Below are positions 17,316 to 25,811 of a stretch of DNA of 64,000 nt, in pieces. Source of the DNA: Pseudomonas sp. RIT-562 (GTDB lineage Bacteria > Pseudomonadota > Gammaproteobacteria > Pseudomonadales > Pseudomonadaceae); assembly GCF_026241895.1 (NCBI RefSeq), contig NZ_JAPJIV010000020.1, positions 1 through 64,000 of the forward strand. The letters are read 5' to 3'. Within the stretch, counting starts at the first letter, position 1. Each line of letters begins with the position of its first letter. Made by a program: the position numbers and the translations under genes. The notes under the pieces are model-generated. The model made no database searches, was not told the DNA's origin, and worked only from the letters and a program-made list of their open reading frames with translations.

Positions 17316-17936
17316 CTACGGCTCCAACCCAATCCCCCGCAGAATCACACTAGTCACCGTCTGCACCGCCCGCTCGAACTGCATATCCGACAACGGCTGA
17401 TGATCATTCAAGATATTCACCTGATGATCAAAGTCAGCGTAATGCTGGGTCGAAGCCCAGATCATGTACAGCAAACTGGAAGGCTCCACCGGCAGTATGC
17501 GTTTGTCCTCCACCCACTGGCGGATTTTCGCTTCTTTCATTTTTGCCCAGTCATACAGACTGGCGTCCAGCGCTTCGCCCAGGGTCGGCGCGCCGTGGAT
17601 GATTTCGTTGGCCCACACCTTAGAGCCATAGGGTCGGCTGCGTGAGTGCTGCATCTTGGCGCGGATGTAGCTGCTGAGGACCACGCGCGGGTCGTCGAAC
17701 ATCTCGAAGCACAGGGCGTCCTGTTTCCAGACCTCCAGCAGGTCGAACAGCACCGCACTGTAGAGTTCGCTCTTGGTGCTGAAGTAGTAATGCAGGTTGG
17801 AGCGCGGCAGTTGCACTTCAGCGGCGATGTCGGCCATGGCGGTGCTGCCGAAGCCTTTTTCGGCAAAGACCTTTTCAGCGCCCAGCAGAATCTTCTCGAC
17901 GTTACTGCGACGAATCTCGATCTTGTGATTGCCCAT
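17316..17936 (-). CDS. TetR-family regulator, RutR-like
   Basis: 206 residues from ATG at 17936; longer in-frame readings are unsupported. An N-terminal TetR helix-turn-helix (AEVQLPRSNLHYYFSTKSELY) is followed by a C-terminal domain containing YMIWASTQHYADFDHQVN. That block is characteristic of RutR, the uracil/thymine-responsive regulator of pyrimidine degradation. It is convergent with the orphan Rhs gene and just beyond preA, so it probably controls the pyrimidine genes. No rut operon is present in the window. Confidence 0.85.
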   Translation of the reverse strand: MGNHKIEIRRSNVEKILLGAEKVFAEKGFGSTAMADIAAEVQLPRSNLHYYFSTKSELYSAVLFDLLEVWKQDALCFEMFDDPRVVLSSYIRAKMQHSRSRPYGSKVWANEIIHGAPTLGEALDASLYDWAKMKEAKIRQWVEDKRILPVEPSSLLYMIWASTQHYADFDHQVNILNDHQPLSDMQFERAVQTVTSVILRGIGLEP

Positions 17937-18077
17937 GAGGGCTCCCTGGCGACAGCGTTGTCCAAGACTAGCATCCGCTCTACCTCGCGGCGACAGGGGA
18001 AAACGAAACTTAGTCGCGGCTCGCCATGGAAGGTAAACTGCCAACCTCTTTCGATCCTGCCCCAGAGGTATTCCATC

Positions 18078-18443
18078 ATGACACTGAAGAAAACCCTGAC
18101 CACCGTCGCCCTCCTCGGCTCGCTGTTTGCCGCCTCGTCGGTGTTCGCTCACGCCCACCTGAAAAGCCAGACCCCGGCTGCCGACAGCACGGTCAGCGCA
18201 CCCGCGGAGCTGCGCCTGGTGTTCTCCGAGGGCGTCGAAGCGAGCTTCACCAAAGTGACCCTGAGCAAGGACGGCGCCAACGTGCCGGTGAAAAACCTGG
18301 CCACTGAAGGCAGCGACAAGAAGATCCTGGTGGTCACCCCCGCAGCACCTTTGACCGCCGGCGCGTACAAGGTTGAATGGCACGCCGTGTCCGTCGACAC
18401 CCATAAAAGTGAAGGCGCCTACAGCTTCAAGGTTGGCCAGTAA
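18078..18443 (+). CDS. copC: Periplasmic copper-binding protein CopC
   Basis: 121 residues with a signal peptide ending at SSVFA. The mature protein would begin HAHLKSQTP, giving the N-terminal His of the Cu(II) site. The matching VDTHKSEGAYSF near the C-terminus supplies the Asp and His ligands. A single CopC beta-barrel domain. copD starts 3 nt after its stop, the usual pairing for copper handling. ATG 18078 is the first codon that yields the signal peptide. Confidence 0.93.
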   Translation: MTLKKTLTTVALLGSLFAASSVFAHAHLKSQTPAADSTVSAPAELRLVFSEGVEASFTKVTLSKDGANVPVKNLATEGSDKKILVVTPAAPLTAGAYKVEWHAVSVDTHKSEGAYSFKVGQ

Positions 18444-18446
18444 TTC

Positions 18447-19307
18447 ATGACGAGCGCGATGGTGCTGTGCCGCTTTCTGCATTTCACCGTGGTGCTGATG
18501 CTGGTCGGGGCCTGGGTGTTCAGGCCCCTGTTACTGGGACGCGCGGCCACTACGCTGGATCAGCCGTTGACGCCGATCAGCCGTTGGCTGGCGGCGCTGG
18601 CATTGGTCAGCGGCGTCTGCTGGTTGCTGTTGATTACCGCCAGCATGGCCGGTGACTGGGCCGCAGCGTTTGATGGGCCGACTCTGCGACTGGTCATGGG
18701 TAATACGTTTTTTGGCCAGGTGTGGCGCTGGCACCTGCTGCTCAACGGGCTGCTGTTGGTGTTGCTGCTAAGCCCCTGGCATGCCCGCCTGTTGCCGCGA
18801 CTGGTGCTGGGTGGCTTGCTGCTGGCGACTCTCGCACCCGTTGGCCATGGAGCCATGCTCGATGGCTTGAGCGGCCAGCTGCTGATCCTCAATCAGATCG
18901 TGCACCTGGTGTGCGTCGGGATCTGGCTGGGAGGGTTGATGCTGCTGGTGATGGTTTTGCGCCAGCCGCCGGCACATCCAATCGGCGCCATTCTCCAGCG
19001 ATTCAGCGCAGTGGGTTATGCGCTGGTAGCGGGGTTGGTGTTGACGGGGCTGATCAACGTACGAGTGCTGACCGGACAGCTCTGGCCGACGCCATTATGG
19101 TCGGGATTTGCCCTGATTCTGTTGATCAAGGTCGCGCTGGTGCTGGTAATGCTGGGGCTGGCATTGTTCAACCGGTTGCGGATCAAGGATTGCGAGCAGC
19201 GGATGGGCGCGTTGAAAACCAGCGTGATCCTGGAGTGGTTGTTGGGCATTGGCGCGGTGGCGGCAGTGTCGTTACTGGGGACCATGCCGCCGATGGTAGC
19301 TTCCTGA
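18447..19307 (+). CDS. copD: Copper resistance membrane protein CopD
   Basis: 286 residues with about eight hydrophobic helices, CopD family. Histidines in the CRFLHFTVV and VHLVCVGIWLGGLMLL helices are typical of the family. It follows copC by 3 nt and should act in the inner membrane to move copper delivered by CopC. No other copper genes (copA/B, cueR) lie nearby. Confidence 0.92.
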   Translation: MTSAMVLCRFLHFTVVLMLVGAWVFRPLLLGRAATTLDQPLTPISRWLAALALVSGVCWLLLITASMAGDWAAAFDGPTLRLVMGNTFFGQVWRWHLLLNGLLLVLLLSPWHARLLPRLVLGGLLLATLAPVGHGAMLDGLSGQLLILNQIVHLVCVGIWLGGLMLLVMVLRQPPAHPIGAILQRFSAVGYALVAGLVLTGLINVRVLTGQLWPTPLWSGFALILLIKVALVLVMLGLALFNRLRIKDCEQRMGALKTSVILEWLLGIGAVAAVSLLGTMPPMVAS

Positions 19308-19319
19308 CACTCCCCCTCG

Positions 19320-19385
19320 GTAGGAGCCTGGCTTGCCAGCGATAGCGTCCGCAAGATCGCCATCGCCGGCAAGCCGGGCTCCTAC
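19320..19385. repeat. REP-type inverted repeat pair
   Basis: GTAGGAGCCTGGCTTGCCAGCGAT arm faces ATCGCCGGCAAGCCGGGCTCCTAC. It occupies the gap between convergent copD and the HlyD-type gene. Confidence 0.9.
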
Positions 19386-19428
19386 GGATTTGCGCCCAGC
19401 CCAATCCCCGCGTACATCCTACAGTTGA

Positions 19429-20574
19429 TCAATGCGGCTCGGGATCGCCTGGGGCCGCCGTATCGATACTCACCACCACCGACATCCCCGGGCGCAGCCG
19501 CTCGCTCTCTGCCTGATCCTCATCCACGGCAATCCGCACCGGCACCCGCTGGGCGATCTTGACGAAGTTGCCGGTGGCGTTATCCGCTTGCAGCAGGGCA
19601 AATTCAGAGCCGGTACCCGGTGAAATTCGCTGCACCCGGCCCTTGAATTGGCGATGGTCCAGTGCGTCCACAGTGAACGTCACCGGCTGGCCGACCCGCA
19701 CGTTGTTCATCTGGGTTTCCTTCATGTTGGCAATCACCCACAGGTGATGCGGCACCAGGGCCATCAGCTGCGCGCCGGAGTTTACATAGGCGCCCAGGCG
19801 CACGCCGATCTGGCCCAGCTGGCCGTCCCGGGGCGCGAGGATACGGGTATTGGACAGATCGATACGCGCCAGCTGCACTGCCGCATCGGCACTCGCCACT
19901 GCCGCTTCCAGCGAGCCGCGATTGACGATCACCGACTGCAAATCCTGGCGGGCGATTTCCAGATTGGCCTGGGCCTGGGCGACGGCGGCAATGGTCTGTG
20001 CGTTCGCCGCGAGGCTCACGTCCAGCTCGCGCTTGGACACCGAGCCATCGCGCACCAGCTCGTTGTTGCGGCGCAGGTCGGCGGCGCTTTTGCGTGCCTG
20101 GGCCTGGCTGTCGGCGACTGCCGCCTGGCGCAGCTTGATCGTCGCTTGCGCGCTGTTGCGCTGCTGCACCACGTTGGCCAGGGCAGCTTTTTGCACCGCC
20201 AGTTGCGCCAGGGATTGATCCAGGCGCTGTTGGTAGATCCGGTCATCCAGGCGCACCAGCAAGTCGCCGGTCTTGACGAACTGGAAGTCCGAGACCGGCA
20301 CTTCGTAGACATAACCGCTGAGCTGCGGGCCGATGATGGTCACCTGGCCGCGCACCAAGGCATTTTCCGTGGTCTCGATCGCACTGCTGAACGGCGGCAA
20401 CTGCCAGGCATACAACACGATCAGCACACCCACCAGGGCGATGGCGGCAAAGCCCATCGATGAAAGCACCCGCACCCGCAGCGAGCGCGGCTCGGTGGCC
20501 GGCGTGGACGGTGGCGCGACACCCTCGGGGGTAGCGGCAATGGCGTTGGTGGTCGTCGTGGTCGGTTCGGTCAT
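19429..20574 (-). CDS. HlyD/EmrA-type membrane fusion protein
   Basis: 381 residues: a cytoplasmic N-terminus, one membrane helix around residues 35-55 (GFAAIALVGVLIVLYAW), a biotinyl-lipoyl-like domain split by a long coiled-coil segment, then the beta-barrel (NTRILAPRDGQLGQIGVRLGAYV). It is the periplasmic adaptor of an EmrAB-like drug efflux system. Its ATG overlaps the stop of the MFS gene upstream by 4 nt. No outer-membrane channel gene is adjacent. Confidence 0.9.
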   Translation of the reverse strand: MTEPTTTTTNAIAATPEGVAPPSTPATEPRSLRVRVLSSMGFAAIALVGVLIVLYAWQLPPFSSAIETTENALVRGQVTIIGPQLSGYVYEVPVSDFQFVKTGDLLVRLDDRIYQQRLDQSLAQLAVQKAALANVVQQRNSAQATIKLRQAAVADSQAQARKSAADLRRNNELVRDGSVSKRELDVSLAANAQTIAAVAQAQANLEIARQDLQSVIVNRGSLEAAVASADAAVQLARIDLSNTRILAPRDGQLGQIGVRLGAYVNSGAQLMALVPHHLWVIANMKETQMNNVRVGQPVTFTVDALDHRQFKGRVQRISPGTGSEFALLQADNATGNFVKIAQRVPVRIAVDEDQAESERLRPGMSVVVSIDTAAPGDPEPH

Positions 20575-22226
20575 GAAGAAGTGGCACCGCTGGTGGAGTC
20601 GGAAGGCGTTGGATTGACGTTTTTGCTAGTGCTCATCAGCCACAGGGCGCGGATCGAAATCCAGATCATGGTCAGCACCGCGATCACGGCGATCAGCATG
20701 AACACGTCGTTGTAAGCCAGCACGTTGGCCTCGCGCGTGGCGGCCGTCGCCAGGCTCCGGATACCCTGAAGATTACGCAGGGCCGGATCGGCGATTACCG
20801 AGCCCAGGGCATTGCCGCCACTCTGGACCCGGGCGGCCACCAGGGGATCGGTCAACACCAGGTGTTCGACAATATTGCTGGAATGAAATTTCTCGCGAAC
20901 GATCTGAAAAGTGCCCAGCAGCGCGGCGCCAATCAGGCCGCCGAGGTTTTGGCAGATCCCGAACAGCACCGAAAAACTCACCAGGTTGCGCGGGTTGGTC
21001 AAGACGTTGCGCGTGCCGAGCACCATGGTCGGGCCGAGAAAAAACGTACTGCCGAATGCCAGCAAAAACTGGCTGAAATACAGGTTCTCCGGACGCGTCA
21101 GGTTGTTCGAATGACTGTCGATCACCGAGCCTACGGCCATCAGTGCCAGTGACACGATCAAGGGGCTGAACAGGTGTTTGGGGTTGATGGTCAGAGCGCT
21201 GGTGACCAGTCCGGCGATGCTGCCGATCATCATCACCACATACAGGCTGTGCAGTTGCTGGCTGCTCATGTTCAGGGTCTGCATGAAACCGACTGCGCCG
21301 GTGGACTGCTCCGAGGTCACCATGCGAATCAGCACCACCGCCAGGGCCAGGCGAATCATCACCCCGCTGCCCAGCCAGCGAGTCATCAGCATCGGGTTGC
21401 TGCGGTTGTGTTCAATGGCCAGGCCCGCGCATATCAGCGCGATGGATCCGGCCGACGCCACGCCTATCCACCGCGCCTCCAACCACCAGTCGATGCGTCC
21501 CAACGACAGCACCGCGCAGAGCAGTGCAACGCCGCTGGCAAGAATGGCGAAGGTCAGGAAATCGAGTTTTTCAAAGGTCTTGAAGCGATCCCCGGGCGGC
21601 AACTTGAGCAGGAATACGCAGCCCAGGGACAACAGCGCCATGCCCAGCTCGAACAGATAGAGCCCGCGCCATTCGGCGATCTGCAGCAAGTCTTCGGAAA
21701 ACAGCCGAGCCAGCGGCAGCGCCAGTTGCGATGTTCCCAGGCCGAGCACCAGCGCCTTCATCCGCCACTTCGCCGGGAACGCCTGGATCATGTAGTACAA
21801 ACCCAATGAACTGAGCGCCGCCCCTACCATGCCGTGCGCCGCCCTTACCGCGATCGCCGAGTTGAGGTCGTTGACGAACAAGTGGCCGAAGGTTACCAGC
21901 GCGTAGAGCACCAGGAACACTTCGGTGAACGCGCGCAAGCCGAACTGCTGACGGAACTTCACCAGCAGCAGGTTCATCGACACATTGGTCATCACGTACG
22001 CGGCCGGCAGCCAAGCCATCTCGGCCGTGGTCGCGCCCAGCGCACCCTGCAGATAAGGCAGGTTGGCGATTACCAACGAGTTGCCCAACCCACCGGTCAA
22101 TGCCACCAGCAAGCCGACCAGCGCGTAAGCCAGGCGCTTGGGCGTGGAGTGCAGCGGCGTGGAAGGCGAACCGGGCAAGCTGGGCCGTTCGTGGGGCTGC
22201 CAGTCGCGCGGGGCGTAGTGATCCAT
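20571..22226 (-). CDS. DHA2-family MFS efflux transporter (EmrB-like)
   Basis: 551 residues with about 14 hydrophobic segments, DHA2 drug:H+ antiporter family. The N-terminal part has the family pattern SLVIANLPYLQGALGATTAEMAW, followed by TM segments such as FLVLYALVTFGHLFV. First gene of a two-gene unit with the HlyD-type adaptor, an arrangement used for expelling hydrophobic toxicants. Substrate unknown; no regulator is adjacent. Confidence 0.9.
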   Translation of the reverse strand: MDHYAPRDWQPHERPSLPGSPSTPLHSTPKRLAYALVGLLVALTGGLGNSLVIANLPYLQGALGATTAEMAWLPAAYVMTNVSMNLLLVKFRQQFGLRAFTEVFLVLYALVTFGHLFVNDLNSAIAVRAAHGMVGAALSSLGLYYMIQAFPAKWRMKALVLGLGTSQLALPLARLFSEDLLQIAEWRGLYLFELGMALLSLGCVFLLKLPPGDRFKTFEKLDFLTFAILASGVALLCAVLSLGRIDWWLEARWIGVASAGSIALICAGLAIEHNRSNPMLMTRWLGSGVMIRLALAVVLIRMVTSEQSTGAVGFMQTLNMSSQQLHSLYVVMMIGSIAGLVTSALTINPKHLFSPLIVSLALMAVGSVIDSHSNNLTRPENLYFSQFLLAFGSTFFLGPTMVLGTRNVLTNPRNLVSFSVLFGICQNLGGLIGAALLGTFQIVREKFHSSNIVEHLVLTDPLVAARVQSGGNALGSVIADPALRNLQGIRSLATAATREANVLAYNDVFMLIAVIAVLTMIWISIRALWLMSTSKNVNPTPSDSTSGATSS

Positions 22227-22344
22227 TCAGTGGCCTTGTGTGAGGGGTGGTGCCAGTTTGCCGCAAAACCCTCTTAGCCAACACCCATTGCGCCTATAGC
22301 CGATCACCCTAAGGCCTGCCCCTGTTCCGAGCTCTGGGTTTAAC

Positions 22345-22439
22345 CCTGTGGGAGCAAAGCTTGCTCGCGATGGCGCCGGACCCGACACAAGCTCGTTAAC
22401 TGGCAGGCCGCCATCGCGAGCAAGCTTTGCTCCCACAGG
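22345..22439. repeat. REP-type inverted repeat (GCAAAGCTTGCTCGCGA class)
   Basis: Arms 22345-22374 and 22410-22439 are complementary over 30 nt. It lies in the 350-bp divergent gap between the MFS gene and the OprD gene. Confidence 0.9.
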
Positions 22440-22468
22440 TTATTTCTCACGGATGGCAATCAGGTCAT

Positions 22469-22546
22469 CGTATAACTTCCGATTGACAACCCCCGGAAAC
22501 CTCGCAAATAATCGCCACCATGTTGTACGACGACGTATAACGACAA
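22469..22546 (+). promoter_or_regulatory. Probable sigma-70 promoter and operator of the uronate operon
   Basis: TTGACA at 22483-22488 and AATAAT at 22507-22512 are spaced by 18 bp, a good sigma-70 match. CGTATAAC occurs at 22469-22476, just upstream of the -35. It occurs again at 22534-22541 inside a TTGT...ACAA-bounded stretch (22523-22546) at the expected transcription start. The placement suggests a repressor of the GntR class. Similar TCGTACGAC sequence occurs before udh. Confidence 0.6.
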
Positions 22547-22576
22547 TAAAAACAAAAAAACAAAGGGAGCGTCACT

Positions 22577-23872
22577 GTGAGCCAATTCGTCCGCCATTCC
22601 GTCGCCTGCACCCCACGCCCGACCTTCGCACGCCGCAACACCCTCAGCATCATCAGCCTCGGCGGCCTTGTCCTGGCCCTGCCGCTGACCAGCCAGGCCG
22701 AAGGCTTTGTCGATGACAGCAAGGCGACGCTAAACCTGCGCAACGCCTACTTCAATCGCAACTACACCAACCCCGCCTACCCACAGGGTAAGGCTGAAGA
22801 GTGGACGCAGAGCTTCATCCTCGACGCAAAATCCGGGTTCACCCAGGGCCTGGTCGGCTTCGGAGTGGACGTGCTGGGCATGTACTCGCAAAAACTCGAC
22901 GGCGGCAAAGGCACCGGTGGTACGCAACTGCTGCCGATCCACGACGACGGCCGCCCGGCCGACAATTTCGGCCGTCTGGGCGTGGCAGTCAAAGGCAAGA
23001 TCTCCAAGACCGAAGTGAAGGTCGGCGAATGGATGCCGGTATTGCCGGTGTTGCGTTCGGATGATGGCCGCTCACTGCCGCAGACTTTCCGCGGTGGCCA
23101 GGTCACCTCCACCGAGATCAGCGGCCTGACCCTCTATGGCGGCCAGTTCCGCCAGAACAGCCCGCGCAACGATGCAAGCATGGAAGACATGTCCATGAAT
23201 GGCAGGGCCGCGTTCACCTCGGACCGCTTCAACTTCGGCGGCGGTGAATACACCTTCAATGACAAGCGCACCCTGGTCGGCGTCTGGTATTCGGAACTCA
23301 GCGACATCTACCAGCAGCAGTACTTCAACCTGAGCCACAGCCAGCCAATGGGCGACTGGACCCTGGGGGCCAACCTGGGCTTCTTCAACGGCAAGGAAGA
23401 TGGCAGCGCCCTGGCCGGCGACATGGAAAACAAGACCACCTTTGCCATGCTCTCGGCCAAATATGGCGGCAACACCTTTTACGTCGGCCTGCAAAAACTG
23501 ACGGGCGACAGCGCCTGGATGCGTGTCAACGGCACCAGCGGCGGCACCCTGGCCAACGACAGCTACAACTCCAGCTATGACAACGCCAAGGAAAAATCCT
23601 GGCAGCTGCGTCACGACTACAACTTCGTTGCCCTGGGCATTCCTGGCCTGACCATGATGAACCGCTACATCAGCGGCGATAACGTGCACACCGGCGCCAT
23701 CACCGACGGCAAGGAATGGGGACGCGAGTCGGAGCTGGCCTACACCGTGCAGAGCGGTGCGCTGAAAAACCTCAACGTGAAGTGGCGCAATGCGTCGATT
23801 CGCAAGGATTTCAGCACCAACGAGTTCGATGAGAACCGGATCTTCATCAGCTACCCACTCTCGTTGTTGTAA
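22577..23872 (+). CDS. OprD-family outer-membrane porin
   Basis: 431 residues from GTG 22577, with GGGAG at 22565-22569. A signal peptide ends at TSQA, followed by EGFVDDSKATLNLRNAYFNRNY, the typical OprD N-terminus. The rest is an alternating beta-strand pattern ending in an aromatic-rich strand (ENRIFISYPLSLL). OprD channels take up acidic or basic small molecules. Its position before udh and a TRAP transporter suggests uptake of hexuronates. Confidence 0.9.
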   Translation: MSQFVRHSVACTPRPTFARRNTLSIISLGGLVLALPLTSQAEGFVDDSKATLNLRNAYFNRNYTNPAYPQGKAEEWTQSFILDAKSGFTQGLVGFGVDVLGMYSQKLDGGKGTGGTQLLPIHDDGRPADNFGRLGVAVKGKISKTEVKVGEWMPVLPVLRSDDGRSLPQTFRGGQVTSTEISGLTLYGGQFRQNSPRNDASMEDMSMNGRAAFTSDRFNFGGGEYTFNDKRTLVGVWYSELSDIYQQQYFNLSHSQPMGDWTLGANLGFFNGKEDGSALAGDMENKTTFAMLSAKYGGNTFYVGLQKLTGDSAWMRVNGTSGGTLANDSYNSSYDNAKEKSWQLRHDYNFVALGIPGLTMMNRYISGDNVHTGAITDGKEWGRESELAYTVQSGALKNLNVKWRNASIRKDFSTNEFDENRIFISYPLSLL

Positions 23873-23909
23873 AGACACGACCCCCTGTCCTTTTTTGACT
23901 TAAGTCGCG

Positions 23910-23956
23910 TTGACAATACCGGAATACTCTACCGATACTTCAGCGCGTCGTACGAC
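23910..23956 (+). promoter_or_regulatory. Promoter and palindromic operator before udh
   Basis: TTGACA at 23910-23915 and GATACT at 23934-23939 are spaced by 18 bp. A perfect 10-bp palindrome, GTCGTACGAC, follows at 23947-23956, where transcription should begin. It shares TCGTACGAC-like sequence with the region before the OprD gene. It is probably the second operator of the same uronate-responsive repressor. Confidence 0.55.
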
Positions 23957-24000
23957 AACCTACAACAAATTCAATAACGACTGCTTGTCCAGGGATTCCC

Positions 24001-24819
24001 ATGACTACTCACCCTACAGCCCCTTTCAACCGCCTGCTGCTCACCGGCGCTGCGGGCGGCCTCGGCAAAGTGCTGCGCGAAAGCATGCGGCCCTATGCCA
24101 ACGTCATTCGTCTTTCCGATATCGCCGATATCACCCCGGCGCTGGATGAGCGCGAAGAAGTCGTCATCTGTGACCTTTCGGACAAGCAAGCCGTGGACCG
24201 CCTGGTCGAAGGCGTGGATGCCATCCTGCACTTCGGCGGGGTCTCGGTTGAGCGTCCGTTCGAGGAGATCCTCGGCGCCAACATCTGCGGCGTGTTTCAC
24301 ATCTACGAAGCCGCACGCAAGCATGGCGTCAAGCGCGTGATCTTCGCCAGCTCCAACCACGTGATCGGCTTCTACCGCCAGGGCGAGATCCTTGACGCCC
24401 ACTCGCCGCGCCGTCCCGACAGCTACTACGGCCTGTCCAAATCCTATGGCGAGGACATGGCGACTTTCTACTTCGATCGCTACGGTATCGAGACTGTCAG
24501 CATCCGCATCGGCTCTTCGTTCCCGGTACCGCAAAACCGCCGGATGATGAGCACCTGGCTGAGCTTCGGCGACCTGACCCAACTGCTCGAACGCGCGCTG
24601 ACTGCGCCCAACGTCGGTCACACCGTGGTGTACGGCATGTCCGACAACAAGGAGGTGTGGTGGGACAACCGCCTCGCCGCGGGCCTTGGCTATGTCGCGC
24701 AGGATACCTCCGAAGTATTCCGCGACCAGGTCGAAGCCCAACCGCTACCAGCCGCCGATGATCCGGCACGTATCTACCAGGGTGGGGCGTTCTGCGCCGC
24801 TGGCCCGTTCGGCGACTGA
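24001..24819 (+). CDS. udh: Uronate dehydrogenase
   Basis: 272-residue short-chain dehydrogenase/epimerase-fold protein. NAD-binding LLTGAAGGLGKV at the N-terminus, FASSNHVIGFY in the middle and the catalytic Y-x3-K in YYGLSKSYGED match bacterial uronate dehydrogenases. It oxidises D-galacturonate or D-glucuronate to the aldarolactone. The lactonase and TRAP transporter genes follow directly, giving the oxidative uronate route. Confidence 0.93.
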   Translation: MTTHPTAPFNRLLLTGAAGGLGKVLRESMRPYANVIRLSDIADITPALDEREEVVICDLSDKQAVDRLVEGVDAILHFGGVSVERPFEEILGANICGVFHIYEAARKHGVKRVIFASSNHVIGFYRQGEILDAHSPRRPDSYYGLSKSYGEDMATFYFDRYGIETVSIRIGSSFPVPQNRRMMSTWLSFGDLTQLLERALTAPNVGHTVVYGMSDNKEVWWDNRLAAGLGYVAQDTSEVFRDQVEAQPLPAADDPARIYQGGAFCAAGPFGD

Positions 24820-24864
24820 GACCTGCAACAGTCCCCACAACAAAAACCAAGGGAATGAGTGGCC

Positions 24865-25758
24865 ATGCACGCAGAACTGATTGTCGATGCCCGCAATGCC
24901 GTTGGAGAAAGCCCGGTATGGGTCGCAGGGGAAAATGCCCTGTACTGGGTGGATATCCCCAACGGCGGCCTGCAACGCTGGAGCGCTGAAACCGGCCACG
25001 TGCACGCCTGGAAAACCCCGCAGATGCTCGCCTGCATCGCTCGTCAAGGCGACGGCAGCTGGGTTGCCGGAATGGAAGACGGTTTCTACCAGCTGCGAGC
25101 GCACAGCGATGGCAGCCTGGACAGCGAGCTGCTGGCCAACGTCGAGCATGCCCGTGCGGACATGCGCCTTAATGACGGGCGCTGCGATCGCCAGGGCCGG
25201 TTCTGGGCCGGCAGCATGGTGCTGAACATGGGCGCCAATGCCGCCAACGGCAGCCTTTATCGCTACAGCGCCGAGCAAACGGGCCCTATCGAGGCCACGC
25301 TGGACGGCCTCATCGTGCCCAATGGCCTGGGTTTCAGCCCGGACGGCCGCACCCTGTACCTTTCCGATTCACACCCGCTGGTCCAGCAAATCTGGGCCTT
25401 CGACTACGACATCGACAGCGGCACCCCATCCAACCGCCGGTTGTTCGTCGACATGAACCAGTACGAGGGACGTCCGGATGGTGCGGCGGTAGATGCCGAG
25501 GGCTGCTACTGGATCTGCGCCAATGACGCCGGGCTGATTCATCGTTTCACCCCCGATGGCCGCCTGGATCGCTCCCTGGCGGTGCCGGTGAAAAAACCGA
25601 GCATGTGCGCCTTCGGCGGCAGTCGACTGGACACGCTGTTCGTGACCTCGATCCGCCCCGGGGACGATCAGGACCCACAGTCCCTGGCCGGCGGAGTGTT
25701 CGCGCTCAGACCGGGCGTCCAGGGCTTGCCGGAAACGCAATTCAATCACTCGCTGTAA
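24865..25758 (+). CDS. SMP-30/gluconolactonase-family lactonase
   Basis: 297-residue six-bladed beta-propeller of the SMP-30/regucalcin/gluconolactonase family. ATG 24865 is preferred over the in-frame GTG at 24859 because GGGA at 24851-24854 is better spaced. The metal-site segments are visible: GESPVW near the N-terminus, RLNDGRCDRQGRFWAGSM, and the Asp of RPDGAAVDAEGCYW. Next to udh it most likely hydrolyses the galactaro- or glucarolactone product to the open aldarate. Confidence 0.88.
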   Translation: MHAELIVDARNAVGESPVWVAGENALYWVDIPNGGLQRWSAETGHVHAWKTPQMLACIARQGDGSWVAGMEDGFYQLRAHSDGSLDSELLANVEHARADMRLNDGRCDRQGRFWAGSMVLNMGANAANGSLYRYSAEQTGPIEATLDGLIVPNGLGFSPDGRTLYLSDSHPLVQQIWAFDYDIDSGTPSNRRLFVDMNQYEGRPDGAAVDAEGCYWICANDAGLIHRFTPDGRLDRSLAVPVKKPSMCAFGGSRLDTLFVTSIRPGDDQDPQSLAGGVFALRPGVQGLPETQFNHSL

Positions 25759-25811
25759 CCACCTCTGCTGTGCCTTGAATAAAAAAAACAACAAGACTGG
25801 AGAATCGCCCC

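Noticed and set aside
17937..18482. Extension of the TetR-type frame to 388 codons
   Set aside because: The extra codons run antisense through copC and contain no domain. ATG at 17936 precedes the helix-turn-helix at the normal distance.
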